Shown here: positions 1 through 6,159 of the stretch, piece after piece
How the letters are laid out: each line of letters begins with the position of its first letter
How positions within the stretch are numbered: position 1 is the stretch's first letter
DNA from: an uncultured Porphyromonadaceae bacterium
Lineage (GTDB): Bacteria > Bacteroidota > Bacteroidia > Bacteroidales > Muribaculaceae
Length of the DNA stretch: 8,318 nucleotides
NCBI GenBank assembly: GCA_900554265.1
Contig: USGZ01000056.1
Location: forward strand, 1-8,318
Direction: 5' to 3'
The notes under the pieces: generated by a model
Databases searched by the model: none
Told to the model about the DNA's origin: nothing
What the model saw: only the letters and a program-made list of their open reading frames with translations
Made by a program: the position numbers and the translations under genes

Positions 1-1137
1 GACTGCCTGAAATATGATTTTGCAGTAGAAAGAGGACTTCCAGCAGATGTGCTTCCTTTATGGGTAGCCGACATGGATTTCCGCACAGCCCCGGCAATCG
101 TCGACGCCCTGAGCCGGCGCGTCGACCAGGGAATCTTCGGCTATACCCTCGTAGGCGACAGCTATTATTCTTCCGTGACCGACTGGTTCGCGCAGCGCCA
201 CGGCTGGAGCATCGACCGCGACTGGATAATATATACCTCCGGCGTCGTGCCCGCGATTTCGGCCGTAATCAAGGCCCTGACACGACCCGGCGACGCCGTG
301 ATGATTCTCACGCCCGTCTACAACTGCTTCTTTTCCTCCATCCGCAACAACGGCTGCGCGACCGTGGAATCAGAACTCGCCTACGACGGCCATACCTACG
401 CCATAGACTTCGACGACCTCGAGCGCAAGGCCGCCGACCCGCGGGTGAAGCTGCTTCTTTTCTGCAATCCCCACAATCCCACCGGCCGAGTATGGACCCG
501 CGAGGAACTGACCAGGGTAGGGGAGATATGCCTGCGCAACGGCGTTATTGTGGTCAGCGACGAAATCCACTGCGAGCTGGTCTTTCCCGGCCACCGGTAT
601 ACGCCCTTCGCTTCCATTTCCGAGAAGTTCCTCGCCAATTCCGTGACCTGCATATCCCCGAGCAAGGCCTTCAACATCGCCGGACTTCAGATAGCCAATA
701 TAGTCTGCGCCGACGCCGGGCGACGCCGCAAAATCGATCGCGCCATCAACGACAACGAGGTCTGCGATGTCAATCCCTTCGGCGTCATTGCCAGCGAGGC
801 CGCCTATCGCGAGGGTGCCGGCTGGCTCGAAGCACTGCTGAAGTACCTATACGGCAACTATAATTATATGAAGGCCTATTGCCGCGAGCATTTGCCGGAG
901 TTTCCGCTGGCCGAGCTGGAGGGAACATACCTGGTGTGGATGGACTGCCGCAGCCTCGGCATGGACTCCGAAGCGCTCGAGGAGCGGCTTGTCGGCGAGG
1001 CCGACCTATGGCTCAACGCCGGCACCATGTACGGCCGCGCGGGCCAGGGTTTCATGCGCTGGAACATCGCCTGCCCGCGTTCGGTGCTCGCTGAGGCCCT
1101 GCGCAGGTTTGAAAACTTCGTCTGCCATCAAATCTGA
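1..1137 (+). CDS. MalY/PatB-family aminotransferase (C-S beta-lyase type), 5'-truncated
   Basis: This is a fold-type I PLP enzyme of the MalY/PatB group, which typically cleaves cystathionine or cysteine C-S bonds in the cytosol; some members act as aminotransferases. The frame is open from base 1. The GTG at 49 lies inside the family's N-terminal motif (LPLWVADMDF, visible residues 18-27), so it is not the start and the true start lies upstream of the window. Of a usual length near 390 residues, 378 are visible. Key parts, in visible numbering: the NPHNPTGR loop at about 156-163, SDEIH at 186-190 (the Asp contacts the PLP ring nitrogen), and SPSKAFNIAG at about 219-228 with the PLP lysine at 222 (codon 664-666). 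The gene looks intact to its TGA stop. The family is secure; whether it acts as cystathionine beta-lyase or as another lyase or aminotransferase cannot be told from sequence. No clear terminator follows it. Confidence 0.93.
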   Translation, partial: DCLKYDFAVERGLPADVLPLWVADMDFRTAPAIVDALSRRVDQGIFGYTLVGDSYYSSVTDWFAQRHGWSIDRDWIIYTSGVVPAISAVIKALTRPGDAVMILTPVYNCFFSSIRNNGCATVESELAYDGHTYAIDFDDLERKAADPRVKLLLFCNPHNPTGRVWTREELTRVGEICLRNGVIVVSDEIHCELVFPGHRYTPFASISEKFLANSVTCISPSKAFNIAGLQIANIVCADAGRRRKIDRAINDNEVCDVNPFGVIASEAAYREGAGWLEALLKYLYGNYNYMKAYCREHLPEFPLAELEGTYLVWMDCRSLGMDSEALEERLVGEADLWLNAGTMYGRAGQGFMRWNIACPRSVLAEALRRFENFVCHQI

Positions 1138-1233
1138 CTCAGAAAGTGCTGACTCGCCATTTCCCGCTTTGCGCTGACTGTCAAAAACTTGTTTACGGGC
1201 ACTAATTTTTTTTGAAAAAAACTTCCCGGAAAA

Positions 1234-1265
1234 TTTGGTCAGTCCGAAAATTGTGCCTAACTTTG
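1234..1265 (+). promoter_or_regulatory. Bacteroidetes-type promoter for the tRNA unit
   Basis: TTTG at 1234-1237 is followed, after exactly 20 bp, by TAACTTTG at 1258-1265. This matches the known Bacteroidetes primary sigma pattern (-33 TTTG, -7 TAnnTTTG). Transcription would start near 1270, about 20 bases before tRNA-Gly. No gene other than the tRNAs is a plausible target. Confidence 0.75.
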
Positions 1266-1290
1266 CATCGCAAAAGCGAAAATGACCACT

Positions 1291-1363
<73 letters not shown>

Positions 1364-1381
1364 CTAATCCAAGTCTCGTTT

Positions 1382-1465
1382 GTCCGGTTGGTGGAATTGG
1401 TAGACACGCTACTTTGAGGGGGTAGTGGGCGAAAGCCTGTGTGAGTTCGAATCTCATATCGGACA
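1382..1465 (+). tRNA. tRNA-Leu(GAG)
   Basis: This is a class II tRNA of 84 nt with the long variable arm expected for leucine. The acceptor GTCCGGT pairs with ATCGGAC (1458-1464, one G-U pair). The anticodon stem CTACT/GGTAG encloses TTGAGGG, giving anticodon GAG. The variable arm TGGGCGAAAGCCTGT folds on itself. The T arm GTGAG/CTCAT encloses TTCGAAT. The discriminator is A at 1465, as required for leucine identity, and CCA is not encoded. It reads CUC and CUU; CTC is common in the protein genes here. Confidence 0.97.
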
Positions 1466-1476
1466 CTCTTTTTCTT

Positions 1477-1516
1477 AAAATCCGCAGACTCCTTTTTGGA
1501 ATCCGCGGATTTTTTT
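1477..1516 (+). terminator. Rho-independent terminator after the tRNA unit
   Basis: A perfect 9-bp stem, AAAATCCGC at 1477-1485 with GCGGATTTT at 1505-1513, runs into a T tract ending at 1516. The 19-base loop is long for a terminator. The -33 element of the next promoter lies in this loop and its -7 element starts two bases after the T tract, so terminator and promoter are interleaved. Confidence 0.7.
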
Positions 1517-1525
1517 GTATATTTG
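1495..1525 (+). promoter_or_regulatory. Bacteroidetes-type promoter for the nitroreductase gene
   Basis: TTTG at 1495-1498, a 19-bp spacer, then TATATTTG at 1518-1525 match the TTTG/TAnnTTTG pattern. The start site would fall near 1530-1533, at the left edge of the inverted-repeat element. The transcript would then carry that element as a leader of about 125-145 nt before the nitroreductase start codon. The motif match is direct; the start site and target gene are inferred. Confidence 0.6.
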
Positions 1526-1529
1526 CGTG

Positions 1530-1645
1530 AGGGTGCCGCAAAACCGCGATATGTAGGGACGCACGGCTCGTGCGTCCGCTCGCAAAGCATTGATAATCAA
1601 CGGACGCACGGGCGGGCTAAACATTGGATTTTGCAACACCCCCCT
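1530..1645. repeat. Inverted-repeat, hairpin-rich element (MITE-like or structured leader)
   Basis: The ends are imperfect inverted repeats: GGGTGCCGCAAAACC at 1531-1545 faces GGATTTTGCAACACCC at 1626-1641, with two mismatches and one extra base. Inside, GGACGCACG occurs at 1557-1565 and again at 1602-1610, and its reverse complement CGTGCGTCC lies between them at 1569-1577. The middle copy can pair with either neighbour: 9 bp with a 3-base loop, or 10 bp (1569-1578 with 1601-1610) with a 22-base loop. GTG flanks both ends (1527-1529, 1646-1648) and could be a short target duplication, though three bases prove little. No ORF lies inside. Its GC-rich arms contrast with the other, AT-rich spacers. 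It could be a non-autonomous mobile repeat, a REP-like pair, or a structured 5' leader. Confidence 0.5.
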
Positions 1646-1673
1646 GTGATTTATAATGCCCTTGGATAACACT

Positions 1674-2252
1674 ATGGAATATAAGGAATTGATTGATTTG
1701 ATGCGTCGCAACCGCTCTTACAGGCGCTTCGACCAGTCGTACAGGGTTACTCCCGGCGAGCTCGACAGAATTATAGAGGCCGCACGCTTCTGCGCCTCGG
1801 GGCGAAACATGCAGCCGCTGAAGTACCGCAGAGTGTTCGCGCCCGGCGAATGCGCCCGCGTCTTTACGCTGCTCGTATGGGCCGGCTATCTCAGGGACTG
1901 GGACGGTCCGGAGGAAAACGAAAGACCTGCGGCATACCTCGTCCAGTGTCTCGACCGCAATCTTGCGCAGGACTGCATGTGCGACGACGGACTCCAGCTT
2001 GAGGCGCTGACCCTCGCGGCCGTCTCGCTGGGTCTGGGATGCTGCATAATCAAGTCCTTCGACCGCGCCGGACTTATCCGCACGCTCGGCTTGCCCGCGA
2101 ACCTCGAGCCTCTCTATGTCCTCGCCATCGGCCGGCCTGTCGATGAAGTCGAAATCGAGGATATGCGCGATGGCGACGTGCGCTACTACCGCACTCCCGA
2201 TGCGGTCCATCACGTTCCGAAGCGGGCGCTTTCAGAACTGACAGTGCCGTGA
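1674..2252 (+). CDS. Nitroreductase-family protein (FMN-dependent)
   Basis: The 192-residue protein has the nitroreductase fold signatures. The N-terminal RRNRSYRRF (about 11-19) is the basic motif that contacts the FMN phosphate. SGRNMQPLKYR (42-52) matches the family's S-x-x-N-x-QP segment. A hydrophobic stretch with SLGLGCCIIKSF (118-129) is the dimer and FMN-side helix, followed by LYVLAIGRPVDE (147-158), the usual late strand. Such enzymes use NAD(P)H and FMN to reduce nitro, quinone or related compounds in the cytosol; the substrate cannot be read from sequence. I chose ATG 1674 because family members usually begin a few residues before the helix leading to the R-R-S-x-R motif. An in-frame ATG at 1656 would add six residues (MPLDNT). 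It stands alone behind its own promoter, and no strong terminator follows. Confidence 0.88.
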   Translation: MEYKELIDLMRRNRSYRRFDQSYRVTPGELDRIIEAARFCASGRNMQPLKYRRVFAPGECARVFTLLVWAGYLRDWDGPEENERPAAYLVQCLDRNLAQDCMCDDGLQLEALTLAAVSLGLGCCIIKSFDRAGLIRTLGLPANLEPLYVLAIGRPVDEVEIEDMRDGDVRYYRTPDAVHHVPKRALSELTVP

Positions 2253-2287
2253 TTTAATCCTGAATAAGGCGGCGCGGCAAATAAATT

Positions 2288-2319
2288 TTTGCAGATTGGA
2301 GTTTTTGTTATTATATTTG
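2288..2319 (+). promoter_or_regulatory. Bacteroidetes-type promoter for the OmpA-like lipoprotein gene
   Basis: TTTG at 2288-2291, a 20-bp spacer, then TATATTTG at 2312-2319. The spacing equals that of the tRNA promoter. Transcription would start near 2325, leaving an AT-rich leader of about 70 nt before ATG 2397. Confidence 0.75.
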
Positions 2320-2396
2320 TAAAAATATAGTGCGAATAAACTTCATAAGCGCCGTATTTGTTTTGGAAAGAAATTACTAACATAAAATCGAAAGCA

Positions 2397-3113
2397 ATGA
2401 AATTACTGAAAATTGCATGTATAGCAGTAGTGGCAGGCAGCCTTCTGGTAGGACAGACCTCCTGCTCCTCGATGACACAGACAGGTAAGGGTGCCCTCAT
2501 CGGCGGTGGCGGTGGTGCCGCTCTCGGCGCAGGTTTAGGCGCGCTTATCGGCGGAGGCAAAGGTGCCGGTATCGGCAGTGCCATAGGTGCGGCAGTAGGT
2601 GCCGGCGCCGGTGCTCTGATCGGCCACAAGATGGACCAGCAGCAGGCCCAGCTCGAGCAGTCGCTCGGCAATCAGGCCAAGGTAGAGAAAACCACCGACC
2701 AGAACGGTCTCCAGGCCATCAAGGTTACCTTCGACGGCGGTATCCTGTTCAATACGGGCAAGTATAACCTCAGCCCGCAGGCCCAGACGGACCTCAGCCG
2801 CTTCGCCGCCTCGCTGCGCGAGAATCCGGACACCAACGTGCAGATCTACGGCTTTACGGACAATACCGGCAGTTACGCCGTAAATGAGCGCCTCTCCGGC
2901 CAGCGTGCCGACGCCGTGCTCACCTATCTGGCCAACTCCGGCGTTTCGCCTTCCCGTCTTTCCGCCCAGGGTGTGCCGATGGCCGACTATGTCGCTTCCA
3001 ACGACACCCCCGAAGGCCGAGCCCAGAACCGGCGCGTTGAAATCTACATATCCGCCAACCAGCAGATGATTCAGCAGGCCGAAGCCCAGGCCCAGGCGAA
3101 TTCCCGCAGCTGA
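2397..3113 (+). CDS. Glycine-zipper, OmpA C-terminal domain lipoprotein (YiaD-like)
   Basis: This 238-residue envelope protein probably tethers the outer membrane to peptidoglycan. Residues 1-22 form a signal peptide (MKLLK, then a hydrophobic stretch), ending at a lipobox-like VGQTSC with Cys23 as the likely lipidated residue; Gln at -3 is not the usual Leu. Residues 29-76 are a glycine zipper rich in GxxxG repeats, probably a hairpin in the membrane. Residues 109-219 are the OmpA C-terminal domain: FTDNTGSYAVNERLSGQRADAV (about 153-174) with Asp155 and Arg170, and NRRVEI (211-216), are the peptidoglycan-binding signatures. The tail is rich in Gln and Ala (221-238). I chose ATG 2397 because the in-frame ATG at 2358 would put 13 polar residues before the signal peptide. 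It is a single-gene unit between a strong promoter and a strong terminator. Family assignment is secure; the role is inferred. Confidence 0.93.
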   Translation: MKLLKIACIAVVAGSLLVGQTSCSSMTQTGKGALIGGGGGAALGAGLGALIGGGKGAGIGSAIGAAVGAGAGALIGHKMDQQQAQLEQSLGNQAKVEKTTDQNGLQAIKVTFDGGILFNTGKYNLSPQAQTDLSRFAASLRENPDTNVQIYGFTDNTGSYAVNERLSGQRADAVLTYLANSGVSPSRLSAQGVPMADYVASNDTPEGRAQNRRVEIYISANQQMIQQAEAQAQANSRS

Positions 3114-3125
3114 CGAACTTACAGA

Positions 3126-3161
3126 CGGCACCGGAGCAGAACCTGCTTCCGGTGCCGTTTT
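3126..3161 (+). terminator. Strong rho-independent terminator after the lipoprotein gene
   Basis: CGGCACCGGA at 3126-3135 pairs with TCCGGTGCCG at 3148-3157. The stem continues inward as GCAG/CTGC with one bulged base and a 3-base loop, and is followed by TTTT. It ends only 24 bases before the DUF4492 start, so the cyd operon promoter must overlap it or lie within the previous gene unless readthrough occurs. Confidence 0.85.
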
Positions 3162-3185
3162 CACATTTAAAATTTAAACCGGTAT

Positions 3186-3428
3186 ATGAACAGGGCAGTG
3201 CGTGCGATTGCATCGGTATGGAATTTCTATGCCGAAGGCTTTCGCGGCATGACGGTAGGCCGCAAGCTATGGGCGCTGATACTTGTCAAACTCGTGCTCT
3301 TCTTCCTGGTTCTGAAACTTTTCTTTTTCCCCGACCTGCTGCACACGCGGTACGACAACGATGCCGACCGCGCGGCTGCCGTCCGGGAGGCGCTGACAAA
3401 TCCTTCGAGAACAAATCCTTATAACTAA
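3186..3428 (+). CDS. DUF4492 small membrane protein, cytochrome bd-associated
   Basis: This 80-residue protein has the DUF4492 pattern: a short amphipathic N-terminus with WNFYAEGFRGMTVGRKLW (about 12-29), a single membrane span (about 28-49, ALILVKLVLFFLVLKLFFF) and a charged C-terminal tail (about 54-80). The family is found in Bacteroidetes and some epsilon-proteobacteria, typically just upstream of cydA, as here with a 10-base gap. Its function is not established to my knowledge. Size, one membrane span and position resemble small accessory subunits of bd oxidases such as CydX, though no similarity to CydX is visible. The ATG at 3186 gives the full family-length protein. A role in oxidase assembly or stability is inference. 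Confidence 0.88.
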   Translation: MNRAVRAIASVWNFYAEGFRGMTVGRKLWALILVKLVLFFLVLKLFFFPDLLHTRYDNDADRAAAVREALTNPSRTNPYN

Positions 3429-3438
3429 TACTTTACCA

Positions 3439-5010
3439 ATGAACGATTTAATTGGTGTGGTCGACTGGTCCAGGGCGCAGTTCGCCCTTACGGCCATGTA
3501 CCACTGGCTGTTTGTACCGCTCACCATCGGCCTTGGCCTGATTGTGGCCATTATGGAGAGCATCTATGTCCGTACCGGCGACAACCGCTGGAAAAACATC
3601 ACCAAATTCTGGATGACCCTCTTCGGCATCAACTTCGCCTGCGGTGTGGCTACCGGACTGATTCTGGAATTCGAGTTCGGAACCAACTGGAGTAATTACA
3701 GCTGGTTTGTCGGCGACATCTTCGGCGCTCCCCTCGCCATAGAAGGCATTGTGGCCTTCTTCCTTGAGGCGACTTTCACGGCCGTTATGTTCTTCGGCTG
3801 GAACAAGGTGAGCCGCAGGTTCCATCTCGCTTCGACATGGCTCACGATGGCCGGCGTTACCCTTTCAGCTTACTGGATTCTGGTGGCCAACAGCTGGATG
3901 CAGAATCCCGTAGGCATGACCTTCGACCCCGACCAGATGCGAAATGTGATGACCGATTTCTGGGAGGTCGCTTTCAACGACGTTGCTGTCAACAAGTTCT
4001 TGCACACCGTATTCAGCGGCTGGACACTCGGCGCCGTGTTCGTCGTTGCCGTAAGCTGCTGGATGCTTCGGCGCAAGCGCAATGCCGACCTCTGCGGCAA
4101 GTCGCTTAAGATTGCGGCCTGGGTAGGTCTCGCCGGCATACTTCTCACCTTCTGGACCGGCCACGGCTCGGCACAGACCGTAGCCCGCGTTCAGCCCATG
4201 AAGCTCGCCGCCATGGAAGGCCTCTACAACGGCGGCGACTCCCAGCCCCTTGTCGGCTTCGGAATCATGAGGACCGGGAGTGCCATTGAAGAAGGTCAGG
4301 ACCCGATGCTCTTCGACATCTCGATTCCCTACGGCCTGAGCGTGCTCGTAGACGGCAATATGAACAGCTATGTTCCCGGCATCAACGACCTGCTCGACGG
4401 CTTCGAACGCTCCGACGACGGCACCATAGCCGATACGCCTTCCTATCTTGAACGTATGGCAATCGGCAAGGACGCCATCGCCGCCGTCGCAGCCTACAAC
4501 GTAGCCGTCAGGGAGCGCGACAGCATCGCCATGCGGGAGAGCGCCCAGGCCATAGCCCAGGCCTTCCCGTACTATGGCTACGGCTACCTCGACAGCCCGG
4601 CCGATGCCATTCCGCCGGTACATACCACTTTCTACTCCTTCCATATCATGGTACTCGGGGGCGGACTGCTGCTGCTCCTCTTCCTGGTCTTGCTTTATGT
4701 CTGCTACCGCCGTACGACCGTCCTCGGCCGGGGCTGGCTCCAATGGGCAGGCATGCTCTCGCTGGCACTCGTGTATATTGTCAGCCAGTGCGGCTGGATA
4801 GTGGCCGAAGTGGGACGTCAGCCCTGGGTAATCCAGAATCTCCTTCCGACCAATGCCGCCATCTCCGACATCACCGTCGGCGCCGTCCAGACCACCTTCT
4901 GGATATTTACGGCCATATTCACAGGACTTCTCATCGCTGAAATCAGCATCATGGTCCGCTATATTTCCTCGGCTTCGAAAACCGATATTGAAAACAACGA
5001 CAAGAATTAG
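3439..5010 (+). CDS. cydA: Cytochrome bd ubiquinol oxidase subunit I
   Basis: This inner-membrane subunit oxidises quinol and carries the three hemes (b558, b595, d) that reduce oxygen to water. Its 523 residues match the usual length (E. coli 522). With a constant offset of three from E. coli, the key residues are present: His22 (His19, heme ligand), Glu102 and Glu110 (Glu99, Glu107, heme and proton-path acids), His189 (His186, b558 ligand), and Lys255 and Glu260 (Lys252, Glu257, quinol site) in QPMKLAAMEG. The second b558 ligand is Met404 (Met393), and GRQPW stands at 459-463. A long soluble Q-loop of about 140 residues separates the two groups of membrane spans. One oddity is FHIMVLGGG at 401-409, where E. 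coli has Arg391 two residues before the Met; here it is His402. It is the second gene of the operon, 9 bases before cydB. Confidence 0.98.
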   Translation: MNDLIGVVDWSRAQFALTAMYHWLFVPLTIGLGLIVAIMESIYVRTGDNRWKNITKFWMTLFGINFACGVATGLILEFEFGTNWSNYSWFVGDIFGAPLAIEGIVAFFLEATFTAVMFFGWNKVSRRFHLASTWLTMAGVTLSAYWILVANSWMQNPVGMTFDPDQMRNVMTDFWEVAFNDVAVNKFLHTVFSGWTLGAVFVVAVSCWMLRRKRNADLCGKSLKIAAWVGLAGILLTFWTGHGSAQTVARVQPMKLAAMEGLYNGGDSQPLVGFGIMRTGSAIEEGQDPMLFDISIPYGLSVLVDGNMNSYVPGINDLLDGFERSDDGTIADTPSYLERMAIGKDAIAAVAAYNVAVRERDSIAMRESAQAIAQAFPYYGYGYLDSPADAIPPVHTTFYSFHIMVLGGGLLLLLFLVLLYVCYRRTTVLGRGWLQWAGMLSLALVYIVSQCGWIVAEVGRQPWVIQNLLPTNAAISDITVGAVQTTFWIFTAIFTGLLIAEISIMVRYISSASKTDIENNDKN

Positions 5011-5019
5011 CGCAAGATT

Positions 5020-6159
5020 ATGGAAAACATCGCAAACCTGCAAGCCTACTGGTGGCTGCTGATCGCCGTAGTCGGCGCTATCCTGGTGTTCCTCCTCTTC
5101 GTCCAGGGAGGCCAGACGATGCTTTACGGCAAAAATTCCGCCGACGACCGTCAGCTGATGGTCAACTCGCTGGGCCGCAAATGGGAACTGACCTACACGA
5201 CTCTCGTACTCTTCGGCGGAGCTTTCTTCGCCTCCTTTCCTCTGTTCTACAGCACCAGCTTCGGAGGTGCCTACTGGCTCTGGATGCTCATTCTGCTGAG
5301 TTTCATAATTCAGGCTTTCAGCTATGAGTTCCGCCGCAAGAAAGGGAACGTCTACGGTACCCGCCTCTACGACGCGTGTCTGCTCATCAATGGCGTCGCC
5401 GGCTGTTTCCTCCTCGGGGTGGCCGTCGGCATGTTCTTTTTCGGCGGAGAGTTCACCGTAGGGCGTACCAACATTCTCGACGCCGCCTCGCCGGTAATCT
5501 CACAATGGGCGCCTACGCGCGGCCTCGAGGCGATAATATGCTGGAAGAACATTCTTCTCGGCCTGACCCTTCTGTTCCTGGCACGCACGCTCGGAGCAAT
5601 GTACTTCGTCAACAACATCTCCGCCGGCGAGAGCTTCAGCGCACGTATGCGCCGCAGCGTTCTCGTCAACGGCCTTGTCTTCGCCGTCCTCTTCGTGGCT
5701 TTCACCGCAGTATTGCTCTGCCAGGGCGGCTACCGGTGGAACGGAGCCGAATTCGTCGCCGAGGAAAATATCTATCTCCACAACCTGCTGTCGATGTGGC
5801 CGCTGGCCGTAATCTTCCTGCTCGGCGTGGTTGCCGTACTTTATGCCGTCTTCCGCACGGCCTGGAGCAAGACCTGGCGCGGCGGCATCTGGTTCGCAGG
5901 CTTCGGAGTGGTAGGGGTGATAGTAGTGGTTTTCCTCATCGCCGGCTGGGCTGATACGGCGTATCTGCCCTCGACGCTCGACCCGCAGTCGTCGCTCGGC
6001 ATCGCAAATAGTTCCTCCTCGCTGTTCACGCTCAGAACCATGAGCTGGGTATCGCTGTTCATTCCGTTCGTGCTCGCTTACGTCGCCTACGTATGGAACC
6101 GCATGAACGCCAAGCCCATCACCGGGAAAGAACTCGCCGACGAACACCACCAGTATTGA
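5020..6159 (+). CDS. cydB: Cytochrome bd ubiquinol oxidase subunit II
   Basis: This membrane partner of CydA lacks hemes of its own and completes the bd oxidase. The 379 residues match the family and contain eight or nine hydrophobic spans. Family marks are GGQTMLYG (30-37), the first-loop GRKWELT (52-58), FGGAFFASFPLFYSTSFGGAYW (65-86), SYEFRRK (101-107) and the conserved late NSSSSLFTLRTMS (330-342). Trp55 corresponds to E. coli Trp57, but the following residue is Glu56 where E. coli has Asp58, and the rest of the E. coli WDGNQVWL motif is absent. It begins 9 bases after cydA and its TGA overlaps the next ATG by one base, so translation of the two is probably coupled. Confidence 0.97.
   Translation: MENIANLQAYWWLLIAVVGAILVFLLFVQGGQTMLYGKNSADDRQLMVNSLGRKWELTYTTLVLFGGAFFASFPLFYSTSFGGAYWLWMLILLSFIIQAFSYEFRRKKGNVYGTRLYDACLLINGVAGCFLLGVAVGMFFFGGEFTVGRTNILDAASPVISQWAPTRGLEAIICWKNILLGLTLLFLARTLGAMYFVNNISAGESFSARMRRSVLVNGLVFAVLFVAFTAVLLCQGGYRWNGAEFVAEENIYLHNLLSMWPLAVIFLLGVVAVLYAVFRTAWSKTWRGGIWFAGFGVVGVIVVVFLIAGWADTAYLPSTLDPQSSLGIANSSSSLFTLRTMSWVSLFIPFVLAYVAYVWNRMNAKPITGKELADEHHQY

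Noticed and set aside
49..1137. GTG 49 as start of the MalY-type gene
   Set aside because: The frame is open to base 1 and the upstream residues match the family's N-terminus, so the gene is truncated by the window.
1134..1179. CTGACT repeated three times after the MalY-type stop codon
   Set aside because: The copies are only 6-7 bases with irregular spacing (1134, 1149, 1174); there is too little to call a repeat or binding site.
1196..1228. Possible terminator after the MalY-type gene (CGGG, T8, A7, CCCG)
   Set aside because: The stem is mostly A-T with internal mismatches and no T tract follows; it is more likely the AT-rich upstream part of the tRNA promoter.
1617..2213. Minus-strand ORF of 198 codons opposite the nitroreductase
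   Set aside because: It is nearly the same length as the nitroreductase in the opposite frame, without family features.
2276..2292. Short hairpin GCAAA/TTTGC after the nitroreductase gene
   Set aside because: There are only five A-T-rich pairs and no T tract after it; it overlaps the -33 element of the next promoter and is probably incidental.
3865..5043. Minus-strand ORF of 392 codons opposite cydA
   Set aside because: It is a shadow of the GC-rich cydA reading frame, lacks recognisable domains, and cydA is unambiguous.
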